A stretch of DNA of 64,000 nt from Purpureocillium takamizusanense (taxonomy: Eukaryota > Ascomycota > Sordariomycetes > Hypocreales > Ophiocordycipitaceae): positions 1,949,501 through 2,013,500 of the forward strand of contig NC_063074.1 in assembly GCF_022605165.1 (NCBI RefSeq), read 5' to 3'. Shown here piece after piece: positions 35,301-47,759 of this stretch. Within the stretch, counting starts at the first letter, position 1. Each line of letters begins with the position of its first letter. Below the pieces are notes generated by a model, which made no database searches, had not been told where the DNA came from, and saw only the letters and a program-made list of their open reading frames with translations. A program made the position numbers and the translations under genes.

Positions 35301-38300
35301 AGTTCGCGAGATGTGTCGAGATCCTTGATTTTCGAGCCCATATAGCCTATAACGTCAATCACCGTGGATACCGTCTCTGGAGAGAGACTAATGTCCAGGT
35401 CATCGCTGCGGAAGTTCAGATGCCAATCCTCCCTCCCATCTGCGCTACGCCTGGAGCTGGCTGAAACCGTCACGCTGGCGCCTACTCTCCCGCACGATCT
35501 CATGGCATCTTGTCTGCCTCTGAGGATATCGAGACTTATCTGGCGCAGATTCACATGCAGGTCCGGGTACTTGAGTGCCGGCCCATTGGGATCCTGCTGG
35601 TTGCAAACCTGCAAATACACCTTCTCTAATGAAAAGAGAATCTGTGCAGTTGGCTCAATGTTCGACTTCAATGCCGTTTTTGCAAAAATGCGCAAGCCTG
35701 CTAGTGTCAAATGAACGTTGTATGCCAAACTTGTGCCGGGCTTTTGGATATCTGTCGGGGTAGGAGGGGCGCTTGAGCCAAAAATGTCAGACATGTGCCC
35801 TCGAATAACAGTCAATTGTTCCTGCGCGTCCTCGATTGCGCTGGAAATCTGTGGCCTATTGAGAGCCGTGAGGAGGCTGTGGACCGCAGACGCATCTAGC
35901 TGAATAACCTCGACCGAGGACAGAACCGTTACCGCACGTTGCAATCCGCTCGTTCGGCTGGTGATGCGACCATTCGTTGGGGGGATTTGAAGTAGCGAGA
36001 TACTCTGCGGCTTGTTTTTTACGTTGATTTGCGTCTCGTGCGAGTTCTCTTTGACGTCGAAATCGAATATCAAGTCCTGGCCGTAGTTTGTGGCACAAGA
36101 CGCTCGCGCCACGACTCCCGTGATCTTGTATGTCAAAGACTGCAAAAGGGGAATGGTTATTGTGTATCCGTCCAGAAACATTGCAATGTTGATCTTGACT
36201 TTCGACAGTCGATCAGCGATGTTCACTGGCTCGGCGGTAGTCGTGGGCGAGACTGGGACCTGCTTTTTGAGGCGATATAGCTGAGCAACCTCATCTTTGA
36301 CCAACAGGTCAAAGACTTCGAGGAGCACAAGTGGGTCTTGTTTGACCTCGAGAGAGAAGCCTTGGTTGCTCGCAGTAGCCTTGATCGCATGTATGGTCGT
36401 TTCCTCTGTCTCCTCTGCCTCGTGAGCAAAGAAGATGCTGGGCTGCCGAAGCTGATACATGCCGAGAAACTGGGAGTGGCTGTGCAGCCTCGACGTAACA
36501 GCATTGCAGTTAACCATTACACTCGCAAACTTGGCCTGATCTTCCGTATTATACATCAGAACGGATGCCTTGATCCCACTGCTCAGTGTCTTCGATGTAA
36601 GGTTGACCATTTCGACATCGACCGAACCTTGAACGATCTCGACGACGACCTGCACTGCGGATGGCGGCTTGATGCTCTCTTCCACGTGCGGCCTCGTTGG
36701 CCGTTTCTTTTCCCGTTCTTGTTTTTGCGCCCGATTGTAAAGTCGTAAAATGTCATCAGCAAGTTCGCAAAGTTCCCAATTCATATGAATTGCTGCATCT
36801 CCACAGCAGAGGTCCACAACCATGAGCGGACCGTCAAAACCCGGGACTTCTGGCAGGTTATTCGCCGCATCAGATGGCTTCTTGTCTATACGGACGCTGA
36901 TGTCGAGGAAGGAGATGCTGTTCTGCTTTGGTCCAGGGTCGAGCACGAAGCGCGTCTCTGTCAGTCGGCAGGCCCCTAAGAGAGGATACTCCTGGAATGA
37001 AGCCGCCTGTTGGGTCCCCTTCATCTTACCAAACATCTTCATCATTAGCACCGAGCTGGCAACATCATCCAAGTCCCAGCTTCGCCACCTCTGAAAGGCC
37101 GAGATGACGGATTCGGCCGCATCAGCGGGCAATGACGAAGAATTATCTGTGCAGTTTTGTAACAGTCGTGAGCGCAGCCCGTCGCCTGCCGTCTCCCAAA
37201 TATGGCGTAGTCGCATGATCAGCTTCCAGGAATCGACAGTTCGGATGTGTCGATGAGCTGATCTTAGGACAGCAGACGGCCGAATGAGAAAGGAAGGATC
37301 ATTGACCGATTTGCCATCCTGTAGCAAGGCGTGAACAAGGTACTTCGTTCGATCATCTTGGCGAGAAGTGGTCTCTCGTAGCAGACGCTCTAAATCCGAC
37401 GCTATGCTCCCCGTGCGATGTATCAGGGCAGCAAGATATTCGATCTTGCCTGTCGCCGTGCTTCCGACGATTGACCCAATGTCGGCATCGAAGTAGGTGA
37501 CGTCTTTTGCACCCAGTGAAAACATGACGGTGTCGACTTGAACCATGACTGCCGCTTGGGGAGCTTGGAGAGAGGATAGCCGTTCTGAGGCCGATAACTT
37601 TGCGGACTGAAGGCGAAAGTGCAACGAAGTCCTAGGTGGTTTTGAGCCCCCAGCCTCTGTGACAGTGCGAGTTACAAGCGCGACCCGCGACAAGCGAATG
37701 TCGTACTGGTCCTGCGCTTCCTGCAACTCATCAGGCGAATCCAGTGTGGAAGAGTTTAGAAAGCGAAGATTGGCCTGCGGAAGTCTGACCAAAATGTCTT
37801 GCATCTTGCCGCGTACATGCTCTTGCTTCTTAGAGGTGAAAATTTCGCTGATCGATTCGACCTGTAGAGAGTCAAGAATATCATCCGGCTCAGTCGGCTG
37901 CAACGCTACCAACAGTGAAGTGGCATGGCGAACCGCCTCAGGGGTGAAAAAGGCCGTGATTCCCCGTGGGAATTCTATGAGGGCACTCGAATGAACATGT
38001 TCTTCGCTAAGGTTCCGCGGATCAATATCATCCAATTTTGCCGCCGCTCGCTCAAAGATATCCTCAAAGTCCTCTTGCTCCTCTTCAAGAGGCGCGAAGG
38101 TGGCATCGCGGACATCGGCACGGATATCCTCCAGCGGAAAATGCGGCGCAAAGTATTGACTCGAGAAGGCGACAGAAGAGTGGTCGTGAACGTCTTTGTC
38201 TCTTGCTGGGGTGATAAAAGGTCGACCCCCACTTGAGCCAGATGTTTTCCTTTGCGTGTAAGCCACTGGATACAGATCATGTCTAGACGAGAGATCCTTC

Positions 38301-41300
38301 TGCTTTGCTGAAATTTGCCCACCGACAGGTCTAAGTGCTTTCCGAACGCTGTTGGTGCTCGAACTAGACGAGGAGAGAAACGAGCTTTGGTGCCGCAAGC
38401 GATTCGAGCGGTGAGAGCTCGACGCGCTACGATATGAGGCATCTTCGTCCATAACATCAGTCGCCGGATATGGCGGGGGCGGAGCGCATTGCGCAGGAGG
38501 ATCGACAACCTCTGGGACGAAGTCATTGCCGAATTCATCGAGTAATAGAAAGGGAGTCCTGCCGGTGCGTTGATCCTCGCGTCGAACCAGATCTTGCTGG
38601 ATTTTCCGCTCTTCGCTGAAGTGGAACTTCCTGCCGATTGTGGACAGGCGTACGTCCGTCCGTAGATAAGCTGCTGTTTCCACCGGATGCTGTCTTCGCG
38701 AGTAGTGCCTCGCTGCCGACTCTGCATTGACACATGACAGCTCTATATTGGGTATGCTGATATTGGCTCTCTTGGAGTAGTGTGATCCTGCCCAATCATT
38801 GCTGTTCACCCGGATGGCATCTGTTGAGAGTAGGAACGCCGCTTCCTCGACCCGGACCCAGAGGTGGCAAGACGAGACGTCTACTCGCACGAAGGTAATG
38901 TCGTGAAAGACGAGAGATGAATACGGAACCAGTGCATTCTCCACGTCGTCAAACATGAAACCAAATGCTGCGCCACCTTTGGCGAGAGAGGCGAGGAACT
39001 CGCCCGTGCACTCTCCTCCGACAGCACCGACTGACACATCCCAGTTGCAAAGATATGTGGGCTCCGAAGGTGGCAGCCCAAAAGTGCGGTGGCCAAAGAC
39101 GCGTAGACCATCAATGAAAAGCTGCGTGTTAGAATATGCGAGGCCTGGCGACTCCTGGCTAGTTCCCGGAAGACCGATAGACAGGCTCAAAGGGCTTAGC
39201 TCTAGCTCCATATCCATGTAGTAGTTGGTGAAACGCAGGTCAACACAGAGGCTGACCAGCTCGCATTGTACAAATCGATCAGCGCAGTATAGATTGACAG
39301 GAATCATGATGCGAGGATCGTCCACTTTGATGGCCAAAATGACATCAAGGTCATTGGACTTTTTGTTGGGAGGACCGGCTGGGGGGTCATGAAGCTGCTT
39401 CGTCGTAGCTGCCTGCAGTTGTTCTTGATACTCATCCAGCGTCTTGAAGTGGACGTGGTCCCCGAAGTAGTTGTCTTTCAGCAGGATGAAGTATCGAATT
39501 ACAAAACCATAGAGATAGGCATATGGGGACTGTCCGTGAACATTCAGAATAAGAGTGTCGGTGTTGATTGGCGAGGTTGTTGCATTGTATTGATAACTTC
39601 CGGTGACGGCAAGCCCTTCTCCATGGCCGATCTCGTTTGAAGATAAGAAGGCGGTGTGGGTACTCGATTGCGATGTGTGCAGAGCAAGGTCAAAGCTGTC
39701 TGCGCGGATGTCGAAAGGGATGGAGTTCTTGCTCGGGCGGAACTTGTCCAGCGGTATGGTAAGTTCGGTATGCAAGAGGGGACTGGACAGGATTAGGAAG
39801 GCATTGTCGTCCAGGGACGTCGGCTTGTCTATGATATTTTCGTCGTTGACGTTGAGGTAAAGCTCCACGTTCCGGAGGTTCAGGTTCAGGTGATACTTGT
39901 ACGGCGTGAAAACAAGATACTCGACAAGGGGCCCACTACCCCAATCATCCACCAGGTCGATCAGCAGAAAGATGTGGTCGCGCAACAAGTATAGCTTCGT
40001 GTCGTCGCTATCCACCGTAAATTGCCAGTTGCGCAAAGTGTTCCAAGGTAAAGGGTTTGAGAGGTCGCAAGATATCTTTTGTGGGCCGGACGTCCAGAGC
40101 AAATCGTGATTGACACTGCTCCAAAGTTCTGTGCTCGGGAGATCGATACTGAGATGGTTGCTATAACCAAGAGCGCTGGCAAGCATGTCCATTGAATAAG
40201 AGACCGTCGTATCGTCTGGTACCTTAACCTCTAGCCAACCCGAGGGTCGTGAATGGGTGCCATCTCCCTTACTACTCTTGGCCTTGCTTCTCTGCTTTCT
40301 TTTGTAGGGCCCTCCCTGATGTCGGATTGGGGGCTCTTTGCCCCTCCACCGCCAATTCTTGGATTCCTCCCGGATGGGAATACGAAGAGTGACCGCATTC
40401 TCGATGTCTACAGAGAGCTTGAACTGTGTGGCCACTCTCCAAGCGCCGGCTGAAAGTGCTTTAGCAGGTGTTGTATCTTTCGCAAGGGTCGGGAAGAAAA
40501 CACGCTGCAACTCCGCACGTTGGCGATCTGCCCACGGCCCGTAGTTGACGGTTCCACCATTGATTGAGAGATTCATCCCCCATGCGGGCGGTTCGCTGCC
40601 ATTGACGTTATTTGACGCAGGGGGTAGGGTCGTCAGGGCTTCCTGAGTCGTGACTTTGCTGACGGCGTCCCAATAAATCCGTAAAGTAGCCTCCGGGGAG
40701 TCTATAATCGTAGAGACCGCAGCGTACTCGACTGATGCCCATCGCGCCTTGTCGTCTTGGTCCTGGTCATCAAGATACCTCGAGAGGCCCTGCCAGTGGC
40801 TCGACCCAGGGACCTGAGATGCAGTTGCGGCCTCTGCCCCTCTGGAGTCGGTGGAGAAGGATTCCACAGAGCGTCGCCAGTATGGAACCAGGTTTCGAAG
40901 CGAATGTACGACTTTTCGGCGGTGGTGCCGGAACAAGGACCTCGAGGGCGTCGGAACAGAATCCGGGTTGCCATGACGCTGCCTAGTCGCTCGCGATACT
41001 TGATCCTCTTTGAACTCATCATTCTCCCTCAGTTCCACGACCGGATGATTGAAGCGTATGTTAAAGTCTTGGCGGTACTGGTCGCACGTTTGAGTTTTTG
41101 AAGCATCTACGATAGCGGAGGCCGAGCTGGCCTTGACGATAAGTATTGCCTTGGCGTTGTCGTTGCCTAGGACCAGGGCGGGTTTCTGGCACTCCACCTG
41201 TATGGGGAATAGCTGGAGGAGGAACGGAAGCTCGGCGTTGTCTTCTCTTGCATCGCTGTTGATGCTTCCTGACTCGGCTATGGAGCGTGCCAGGTCTGGA

Positions 41301-41984
41301 TGTGGCTGCTTGGGGCCCTTGTTCGGCCGTTGGGGGAGATCTGCAGCATCGACCATCCCATTGTGCGGTTTGCTCCTGGGCCGCAAGCCAGACTTCTCGT
41401 TCGCGTCAGATAGATCGCTGGATCGCGCCTTTGGGGGCCCAATGTCTGCCAAGCCCTCAAGAATGGTGTCATACGCTGGGCTGCGATTATAGACGAACCA
41501 CTCGACACCAACGAGCTTAACGTTGATACGGCACGGCAACCCTGCATTCTTATCGGCGGTGACACCCTCTCCTGTGTTCCTTGTACTCCGTATGTCGGCT
41601 TCTCGCACGCGACGTAGCCAATATCGCCAGGTGATGTCACCGTATTGGACCAGGAAGGTCTCGTTGGATCCGTGGTAGCGGAGGCCGGTAAAGAAGATGC
41701 GTCCGGCGAGGAGAGATATTTGCAACGCGCTTATGTCGATGTACGCGCGGTATTTATGCCAAGTGTATGCTCTAATGGCGTACGACGCGATGGATCCGAA
41801 GAGGCGATTGAAGTAGAGGAGAAAGAAAATGGCAAGGAGCCCGCTGACGATGCAGTAGATGAGGAATGTGCTGGAGGGACTGTGCGTCAGTAACGGGCGA
41901 AAAGGAATGCGTAGCCGATTACACGTACAAACTGAAGCCCGGGCTGTCGGCCCTGACCTCCATCACATGGTCGCTCCTTGACAT
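32363..41984 (-). CDS. CSF1: Csf1, bridge-like lipid transfer protein (BLTP1 family)
   Basis: Two exons (minus): 41929-41984 (56 nt) and 32363-41879, encoding 3190 aa. The join (GTACGT/CAG) gives GFSFPSSTFLIYCIVSG and keeps the frame. Residues about 23-45 form a membrane anchor (FLIYCIVSGLLAIFFLLYFN), followed by the family signature SYAIRAYTWHKYRAYIDISALQISLLAGRIFF. The rest is the long repeating-beta-groove body. Csf1/BLTP1 proteins form a hydrophobic channel bridging the ER to other membranes and move phospholipid; in yeast Csf1 supports growth in the cold and GPI-anchor synthesis. The 9.5-kb second exon is uninterrupted. The ATG at 41982-41984 is the only in-frame ATG before the splice. 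It diverges from the Hfl1 gene. Confidence 0.94.
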
Positions 41985-42034
41985 GATCGTGTCGGCCGCG
42001 CAGCTCCCATAGCCTGCTGGCAGGGACGAAGCAT
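41963..42034 (-). promoter_or_regulatory. Upstream ORF overlapping the CSF1 start
   Basis: A 23-codon ORF (ATG at 42032-42034, TGA at 41963-41965) lies in another frame and overlaps the CSF1 start codon by 22 nt. If the transcript begins upstream of 42034, ribosomes would have to leak past or reinitiate to make Csf1. The transcription start is unknown. Confidence 0.35.
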
Positions 42035-42724
42035 TGTCGAGGCTGGCGCGCAGTCTCTCGTTGCCGTGGCTATCGTTCTGCGTGATGTTGGCTCGTCGAC
42101 GGCGTCGCGCAAGTCATGACGGGAGAATCGTGTGGTCAGCCCAAACTACATCAAAAAATGTCGAAAGAGCGACACAGTTTCCGGGGATCAGATGTCGTCC
42201 AAGTGCTCGATTTCCCCGTGAAAGCACAAGTAAGGTGGAAAGCTCCAGTGGAGGTACGAGCTCGCGCTAAAGGTACTGGTCGGAACCACGGGACTGCGAT
42301 TGCCATTGGGAGCAGTGGAGCCGGAAACCTTAGCAGACGCGCTGGAGCTTGGTTGTGGAGCTACCTCTATAGGCCACTCCATCCAGGCAAGCCCCGCCTA
42401 GCTGTAAGGGCTGCCTGAACGGTTGGTGTACCCTGTGACGCGAACCAGCCGTGTCCACAAGACAAGGTCTCGCTCACCATCCCGGCTTTTGTGCAGATGC
42501 GCAGAGCGTCGTCGTCACCCGCGCTGGCCGTCTCCGTCACTACACTGTCGTCACTATCCTTGCACGAACGAAAACGCCCGTACCCGATCGTGCGAGCCGT
42601 TTCAGACCGCTCTTACCTTACAGTCATGATCTAGAGCATCTGCAGCAGCCTGTCGAGACGTCTCGACCCTCCGAGCCGCGTCCACATTACCGACACTTTG
42701 AGCTCAGCGATAGCAGCAAGCAAC
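41985..42724. promoter_or_regulatory. Divergent promoter region between CSF1 and HFL1
   Basis: 740 bp separate the two start codons. It is the only space available for both promoters, apart from possible distal elements. I found no gene or strong palindromic operator. Confidence 0.55.
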
Positions 42725-44524
42725 ATGTCTGATGGAGGAACGGGCAAAAAGTTTGCCTACGGCACGACGGTCGTTGCCGGCGTCGCCTCCTTGTCAGCGA
42801 CGCTACTCTCCATCGTGTATGTCGAGAAAGAACGCCGCAGGTATCGACGAGATGGGTGACGCAATGGATACTAACCTCGCCTTCGTTGCAGGTCCATTTG
42901 GCTCCAAGCGAAAAACTACCGAAAACCACTCCTCCAGCGATACGTCATCCGCATCCTGCTGATGGTCCCCATATACTCGATCGCCTCATGGACGAGCATG
43001 GTGTCGCTGACAACGGCCGCATTCCTGGACCCCATCCGAGATATCTACGAAGCCTTCACAATCTACACCTTCTTCCAGCTCCTCATCAACTACCTCGGCG
43101 GCGAGCGCGCCTTAATCATCATGACACATGGACGAGCACCTGTTCAGCACCTTTGGCCCCTGAACCACGTCCTGCGCAAGGTCGACATCTCAGACCCCCA
43201 CACCTTTCTATCCATCAAGCGCGGCATCCTACAGTACGCGTGGCTGAAGCCCATCTTGTCCCTGGCCGCTATTGTCATGAAAGCCACGGGCACCTATCAG
43301 GAAGGCTACATTGGAGCCACTTCCGGCTACTTCTGGAGCGGCATCATCTACAACATTAGCGTCACCGTCAGCCTGTACTCCTTGGGCCTGTTCTGGGTAT
43401 GCATGCACCGCGACCTTCAACCGTTTCGGCCCGTGCCCAAGTTCCTCTGCATCAAGCTCATCATCTTTGCGTCGTACTGGCAAGGGTTCTTCTTGTCCAT
43501 CCTGGTGTGGCTTGGCGCTATCCCTGACGACGTTGAAGGCTACACGAGAGATAACCTCGCAGCAGCCATTCAGGATGCTCTGATTTGCATCGAAATGCCC
43601 ATGTTTGCCGTCGCTCACTGGTATGCCTTCTCGTGGCATGACTTTGCCGATAACAGCATTCTTTCGGCACGCATGCCGCTCAACTTCGCTTTGAAGGATG
43701 CCTTTGGCCCAAAGGATTTGATTGAGGACTCCAAAGAAACGTTTAGGGGCAACAACTATGGCTACCGTGCGTTTGACTCTGGCGACAAAGTCATGGCCCA
43801 CGAGGACTCCAAGTCGAGACTGGCTAGACTGCAGGCCGGTATGCGTTACGAGAGGGGAGGCAAGGGCAAATACTGGATCCCCAAGCCAGGAGAGATCAAC
43901 ACGACGTCACCACTGCTGCCTTCCAATGGAAATGGTGGACCGAGTTCAAGCCGTGCAGATCAGATCAACGAACACACACACGGGACATTTGACGAACCCG
44001 AGCTTGACGGTGACGATGAGCGCTTGTTCGAGTCTGCCCGTCTGCTCGAGTATGGAGACTGGAACGTGAGTTACCAAAAAGCTCAGCCTCTATCGGGCCG
44101 TCCTCGTTCGTACTGATGTACTCTGCAGTATCCGGTCATCACTGCCAGCGAGCCGCTGAGTGCTAGATACTCGCCGCCTTGGGCAACGCCAACGTCTCGC
44201 TCACCCGCTACGGCTGTATCTGCCAGGCTGCCGCGCACACGTGAAAGCACATCCAGGCCGTCACTACAAACAGTTGTTACAGTGAAGAAGAAGAAAAAGG
44301 CGAAGAAAGTGGTGACCCATCCCGAGCCGGACCCAGCGGATCTTGGTCTTGGTCGGGGACCTCCAGCACCGGCAGCAGTGGAGACTTACGAAGCCAGTCC
44401 GGCAGCGGAGGCAGGATCGCACGCCGTGAACGATACCCACAATGAGCCAGATGAGGTCGAGGGCCGACGGTACCAGGTCTCGGATACTGACGAGTTTCAT
44501 AATGTGTGGGGCTCGGACAGGTAA
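42725..44524 (+). CDS. Hfl1/TMEM184 (Ostalpha, DUF300) vacuolar membrane protein
   Basis: Three exons: 42725-42816, 42892-44065 and 44129-44524, encoding 553 aa. Joins: GTATGT/CAG giving LLSIVSIWLQAKNYRKPLLQ, and GTGAGT/CAG giving GDWNYPVITA. About seven membrane helices lie in residues 10-290 with family motifs RILLMVPIYSIASW, YEAFTIYTFFQLLINYLGGE and the Lys-rich KPILSLAAIV region. Fission yeast Hfl1 and budding yeast Ykr051w belong here; they sit on the vacuole membrane and recruit Atg8 without autophagy through a C-terminal segment. Here the C-terminal tail (about 290-553) is soluble, with an aromatic/acidic ARLLEYGDWNYPVI stretch cut by intron 2, a basic KKKKKAKK run, and an acidic end. 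Family identity is firm; vacuolar role is inferred. Confidence 0.9.
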
Positions 44525-44952
44525 AGCGTCCGAGACTGGTGAACATGTACTGTATAAAGCCAGTGGCCGGATTACGATATTAGCTTGCGAAAAGGCTTGT
44601 AGCATAGCGAGGCGTTTATGGTCGAATGTTGAGGAAACATACGGGAGATACTACATATTGACCGTTCCGTGCCCGATACGATATTCACGTTTGTGTTCAG
44701 TCCTAGTGCGTCGACAATTCGTGGTAGGTACCAAATTGAATCTTGATCGCGACAGACTCGTCGAGATGCACCGCGTTGCACCTGCTGGATGATTTACTTG
44801 CTTAGAGACGCGATCCCATTCATACTCGGCCCCCTGCCGTTGGCCAAGGAGTAAGCTCCTGCGGGTGACGTACGTGTATTATTATGTGTCAACAGACTTT
44901 GTGTCGACAACAGGTTCTGTACGCGGATTCACCAGTAGAATGCCGTCTCGCA
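44525..44952. other. Intergenic between convergent genes
   Basis: Shared 3' flank of the Hfl1-like gene (plus) and the bZIP gene (minus). No coding signal. It presumably contains both polyadenylation regions. Confidence 0.5.
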
Positions 44953-46171
44953 TTACATTGTCATGGCTGCTCCAAGGCCACCGACAGGAGCCTCACTACT
45001 CTCGCTCCCCTTCAACGCCAGCGGCGGCGCGCCTCTGAGCCGACGCCAGCGATTGCTGTTCTCAATAACGTTCCGGTCAAAGATGAACCACCAGCGTTCG
45101 AATAAGACTTGCCCTACTTCCCAGCAGCTGGGGTCGTAGGGGTCCGCGCCGTAGATACGCACACCCTCCGCGTTGTCTTCGAAGTCGTATGCAAAGTTGA
45201 CGAGCGCGAGCGGGCCCACGGCGTTGGGCGGGCGGGCATCGTCGGGAAGAGACATGATGCCTATGATGCGGTCGCGCACGCCCGGCCATGGCAAGAAGTC
45301 GAGCAAAGGGTGGTGCGGGACGAGTACTTGCGAGGCTGTTGGGCGCCATGCTACGGGTAGCTGCTCGAGGGGCGTGGCGTTGCCGCGGTTGAAGGGCGAG
45401 AGGGCGTCGAGGCTCCAGAGCTGCTCCTTGCACCCGATGCGGTTGGCGATGCGCAACATGGCGCGCAGGAGGGTGAGCTCATGCACGGGGAGGAGATATG
45501 TATCAGGGAAACTCATGTCCGACGACGACGTGCTGGACGTGGTGTCAAAGGAGGACGGTGAGGTGTTGAAGACGGCAGGGGGGAACATGTCGGATATGAT
45601 ACCCGGCACCGCATTGAAGTCGTTGGACTGGGTGAAGCCTTCCTCTGCCGATGTCTCGTCTGTCAGGAAGCCTGGTAACGACTCCGTTTCGGGCAGTATG
45701 GATGACAGAGCCGGGTCGTTCAAGGGGTCCCAGTTCCCGAGCCCGAGGTCGACGCCGATTCCGATTGCGAGCCCGGCAGTAGTGGTGGAAATTAGCGGAG
45801 ACGACGAGACGGTCTCGATTGCGTCCTCTGCAATTTCCTCCGAGATGTCGTCTACCGCCGTTGTTGACGGCTCTGCGGTCTTGGATGTCGAGCCTCTGGC
45901 CTGGCGGCCGTCCTTGCCTGACCGTCGGAGGCGCTTCTTTTCTCCTGGGTCCTGTTAGTCGAGGCCGTCGCGATCAAAGAAGACTTTCGCAGGTACACGT
46001 ACTGTATCTCCTCTGTGCCAGCACATTCAAGATACGTTTTCTCTCCGCGGCATCGTCCTCTATGTCTGGCACGTCCAAAGGTGGGGGAGCCTTGTACACG
46101 CGCTGCCGCGTCCTCGGCTTCGTCCCAGACTGTACGGCGGCCTCATGTAGTGATGGTCTTTCTTCGCTCAT
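44953..46171 (-). CDS. bZIP-like transcription factor with DUF3425
   Basis: Two exons (minus): 46003-46171 and 44953-45944, encoding 386 aa. The donor is GTACGT; of two close acceptors only CCCAG ending at 45945 keeps the frame and completes the basic region ERKRILNVLAQRRYREKKRL (about 43-62). That is the fungal bZIP DNA-contact helix (N-x-x-A-Q-R-x-Y-R). No clear leucine heptads follow; the next 120 residues are polar and disordered. The C-terminal DUF3425 region (about 200-386) has NRIGCKEQLW, SQVLVPHHPLLDFLPWPGVRDRII and a Trp/Phe-rich CWEVGQVLFERWWFIFD. Such proteins are common in moulds, often linked to secondary metabolism or stress; the targets here are unknown. Confidence 0.87.
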
Positions 46172-47006
46172 TGCGGATCACGTCGGCAAATAAGAATAGC
46201 CGTGACGCCTTTGATGTGTAGAACTCACTGCGAGAGCTGTGTCCATTGCTGGCAGGGCCGGGCGCTTCCGTCTTTATAGCTCCAGTCACGATGAGTCCTG
46301 CGACGCACCATGGAGGTCAGCTCCCCCACCCCGGGACCATAACGCTTCGTGTTGTTCAGCGGCTATCGCACTGTAGGAGCCTTACGGATACCAGGTACGG
46401 GAGTGCTGGGCTAGAAATGCGTGACCAAAAGGTACTTATCATCTCAACGGGCCCCACTTGGCACAAGCTTGCCAAGATGACGCACTGTGCTAAGAATGGC
46501 CAGATCCCCTGGTCTGGTAGCCCGTCGGAGGAACTTGCTCGCCCTGCTGACTTGTGCTGGCTGTATTTGGTCGAATGCGATTCGGTTGACGCTCAAGTCG
46601 GTCGTGACGGTATATATGCGTCGCTTTCTGTCATGATGCGATTAGCCAAAGACAGCTGTGCCGGTCCTGCCGTTGCTACGTCGGCCGGAGTATGAGTTAC
46701 CATTGCAGATCTGCCACCGTCAACAACCATAAGAAACATTTCCGGGGCATTGCTCATTTCCCTTGCCTTCCATGTCAAGGGTAGATGAGGGTGCCAGGCC
46801 AATATTCCCCTTGGTGGCGGATGGCCAATATATCTAGTTTGGAGGCTTCCAACATAACGTGACAACATAACGGCCCACGACTGATGAAAATCCTAGCGAT
46901 TTGCTAGTGGGATCTCTATTACATAGCAGGTAATTGGAGGCTATTAAAGGTAACTCTGCATGATTTCAAGAGGCTCCATTCCGTCACTCTGCACTCTTCT
47001 CCGCAT
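46172..47006. other. Intergenic: bZIP promoter and 3' flank of GPI protein
   Basis: No supportable gene. Open frames at 46246-46695 (plus) and 46593-46868 (minus) overlap each other and have no recognisable features. Confidence 0.45.
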
Positions 47007-47759
47007 CTATAGCGACAGGATGGTTCCCAATAGCGCCGACGCCAACAGCAGAGCCCGGCTGAGAGGTAGGCCAGCAGATCCGTTCGGTGGCGCCGCTGGA
47101 GTCGAAGTAGCTCCCGGGTGTGACTCTTTAGATTGGGATGTCTGTCTAGAATCCGCCGCGGTAGCCGATAAAGGGATTGACGTCGTGCTCGCGGAGAGTC
47201 CTGTCGTTTGCGATGAGGAGGCTGTCGTGACAGCGGCGCAGACCGACTTGACCTCCAACTGTTGCGTCGACCATAAATCCTTGGGATTCATTGGCTTCTG
47301 GTAGGGTCGCTCAACGCTATACCACTGGTCTTGATGGGTCGTGATGAGCACCAAAGCCGATCGTTGCTGCACGAAGCATGAGTTGACAGGTGTCGACATG
47401 CCTCCTCCGCTGATTTTGTTACCCTCCTTGGCTGTCGTGTAGAAGCACTCGCCATACTGGTCAACCATGACGTCGTCGCTTCCACTGCCCAGGTTGCAGC
47501 CCCAGGATGTTGCAGCCCCTTCTATTGTGTGCTCGCCTGCCCAAGAGGAACCCGAGATGTGCGTAATAGTCTGCGTGGGTATGGCACCATTGGGACAAGG
47601 TGACGCGCAGGTCACGACGCATGTAGCGGAACTCGATGCCACGGCAACGGGTGACGCGTGGTAAGAAAATGGCTTGTCAGTCTGCGGATTGTCATAGATG
47701 AAGAAGAAGCGCGACGGCGTGGCAGGCCACTCCGACGAAGGCAGTCTCTTGTACGCCAT
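47007..47759 (-). CDS. Probable secreted GPI-anchored protein, start uncertain
   Basis: From the ATG at 47757-47759 it encodes 250 aa. The mature-looking part begins YKRLPSSEWPATPSRFFFIYD and carries eight or so Cys in a compact domain (46-180: CVVTCASPCPNG, SWGCNLG, GECFYT, NSCFVQQ), a Ser/Thr-rich stem, and a hydrophobic tail (ALLLASALLGTILSL) preceded by small residues, as in GPI-anchored proteins. The N-terminal signal sequence is missing from this start. Upstream in the same frame the DNA reads SIAVVVAFTLPASMA, an excellent signal peptide, but that frame has no ATG back to about 47900. Either an upstream coding exon, a non-ATG start, or a sequence/mutational defect explains it. Function unknown; I recall similar proteins in other moulds but cannot name a family. 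Confidence 0.7.
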   Translation of the reverse strand: MAYKRLPSSEWPATPSRFFFIYDNPQTDKPFSYHASPVAVASSSATCVVTCASPCPNGAIPTQTITHISGSSWAGEHTIEGAATSWGCNLGSGSDDVMVDQYGECFYTTAKEGNKISGGGMSTPVNSCFVQQRSALVLITTHQDQWYSVERPYQKPMNPKDLWSTQQLEVKSVCAAVTTASSSQTTGLSASTTSIPLSATAADSRQTSQSKESHPGATSTPAAPPNGSAGLPLSRALLLASALLGTILSL

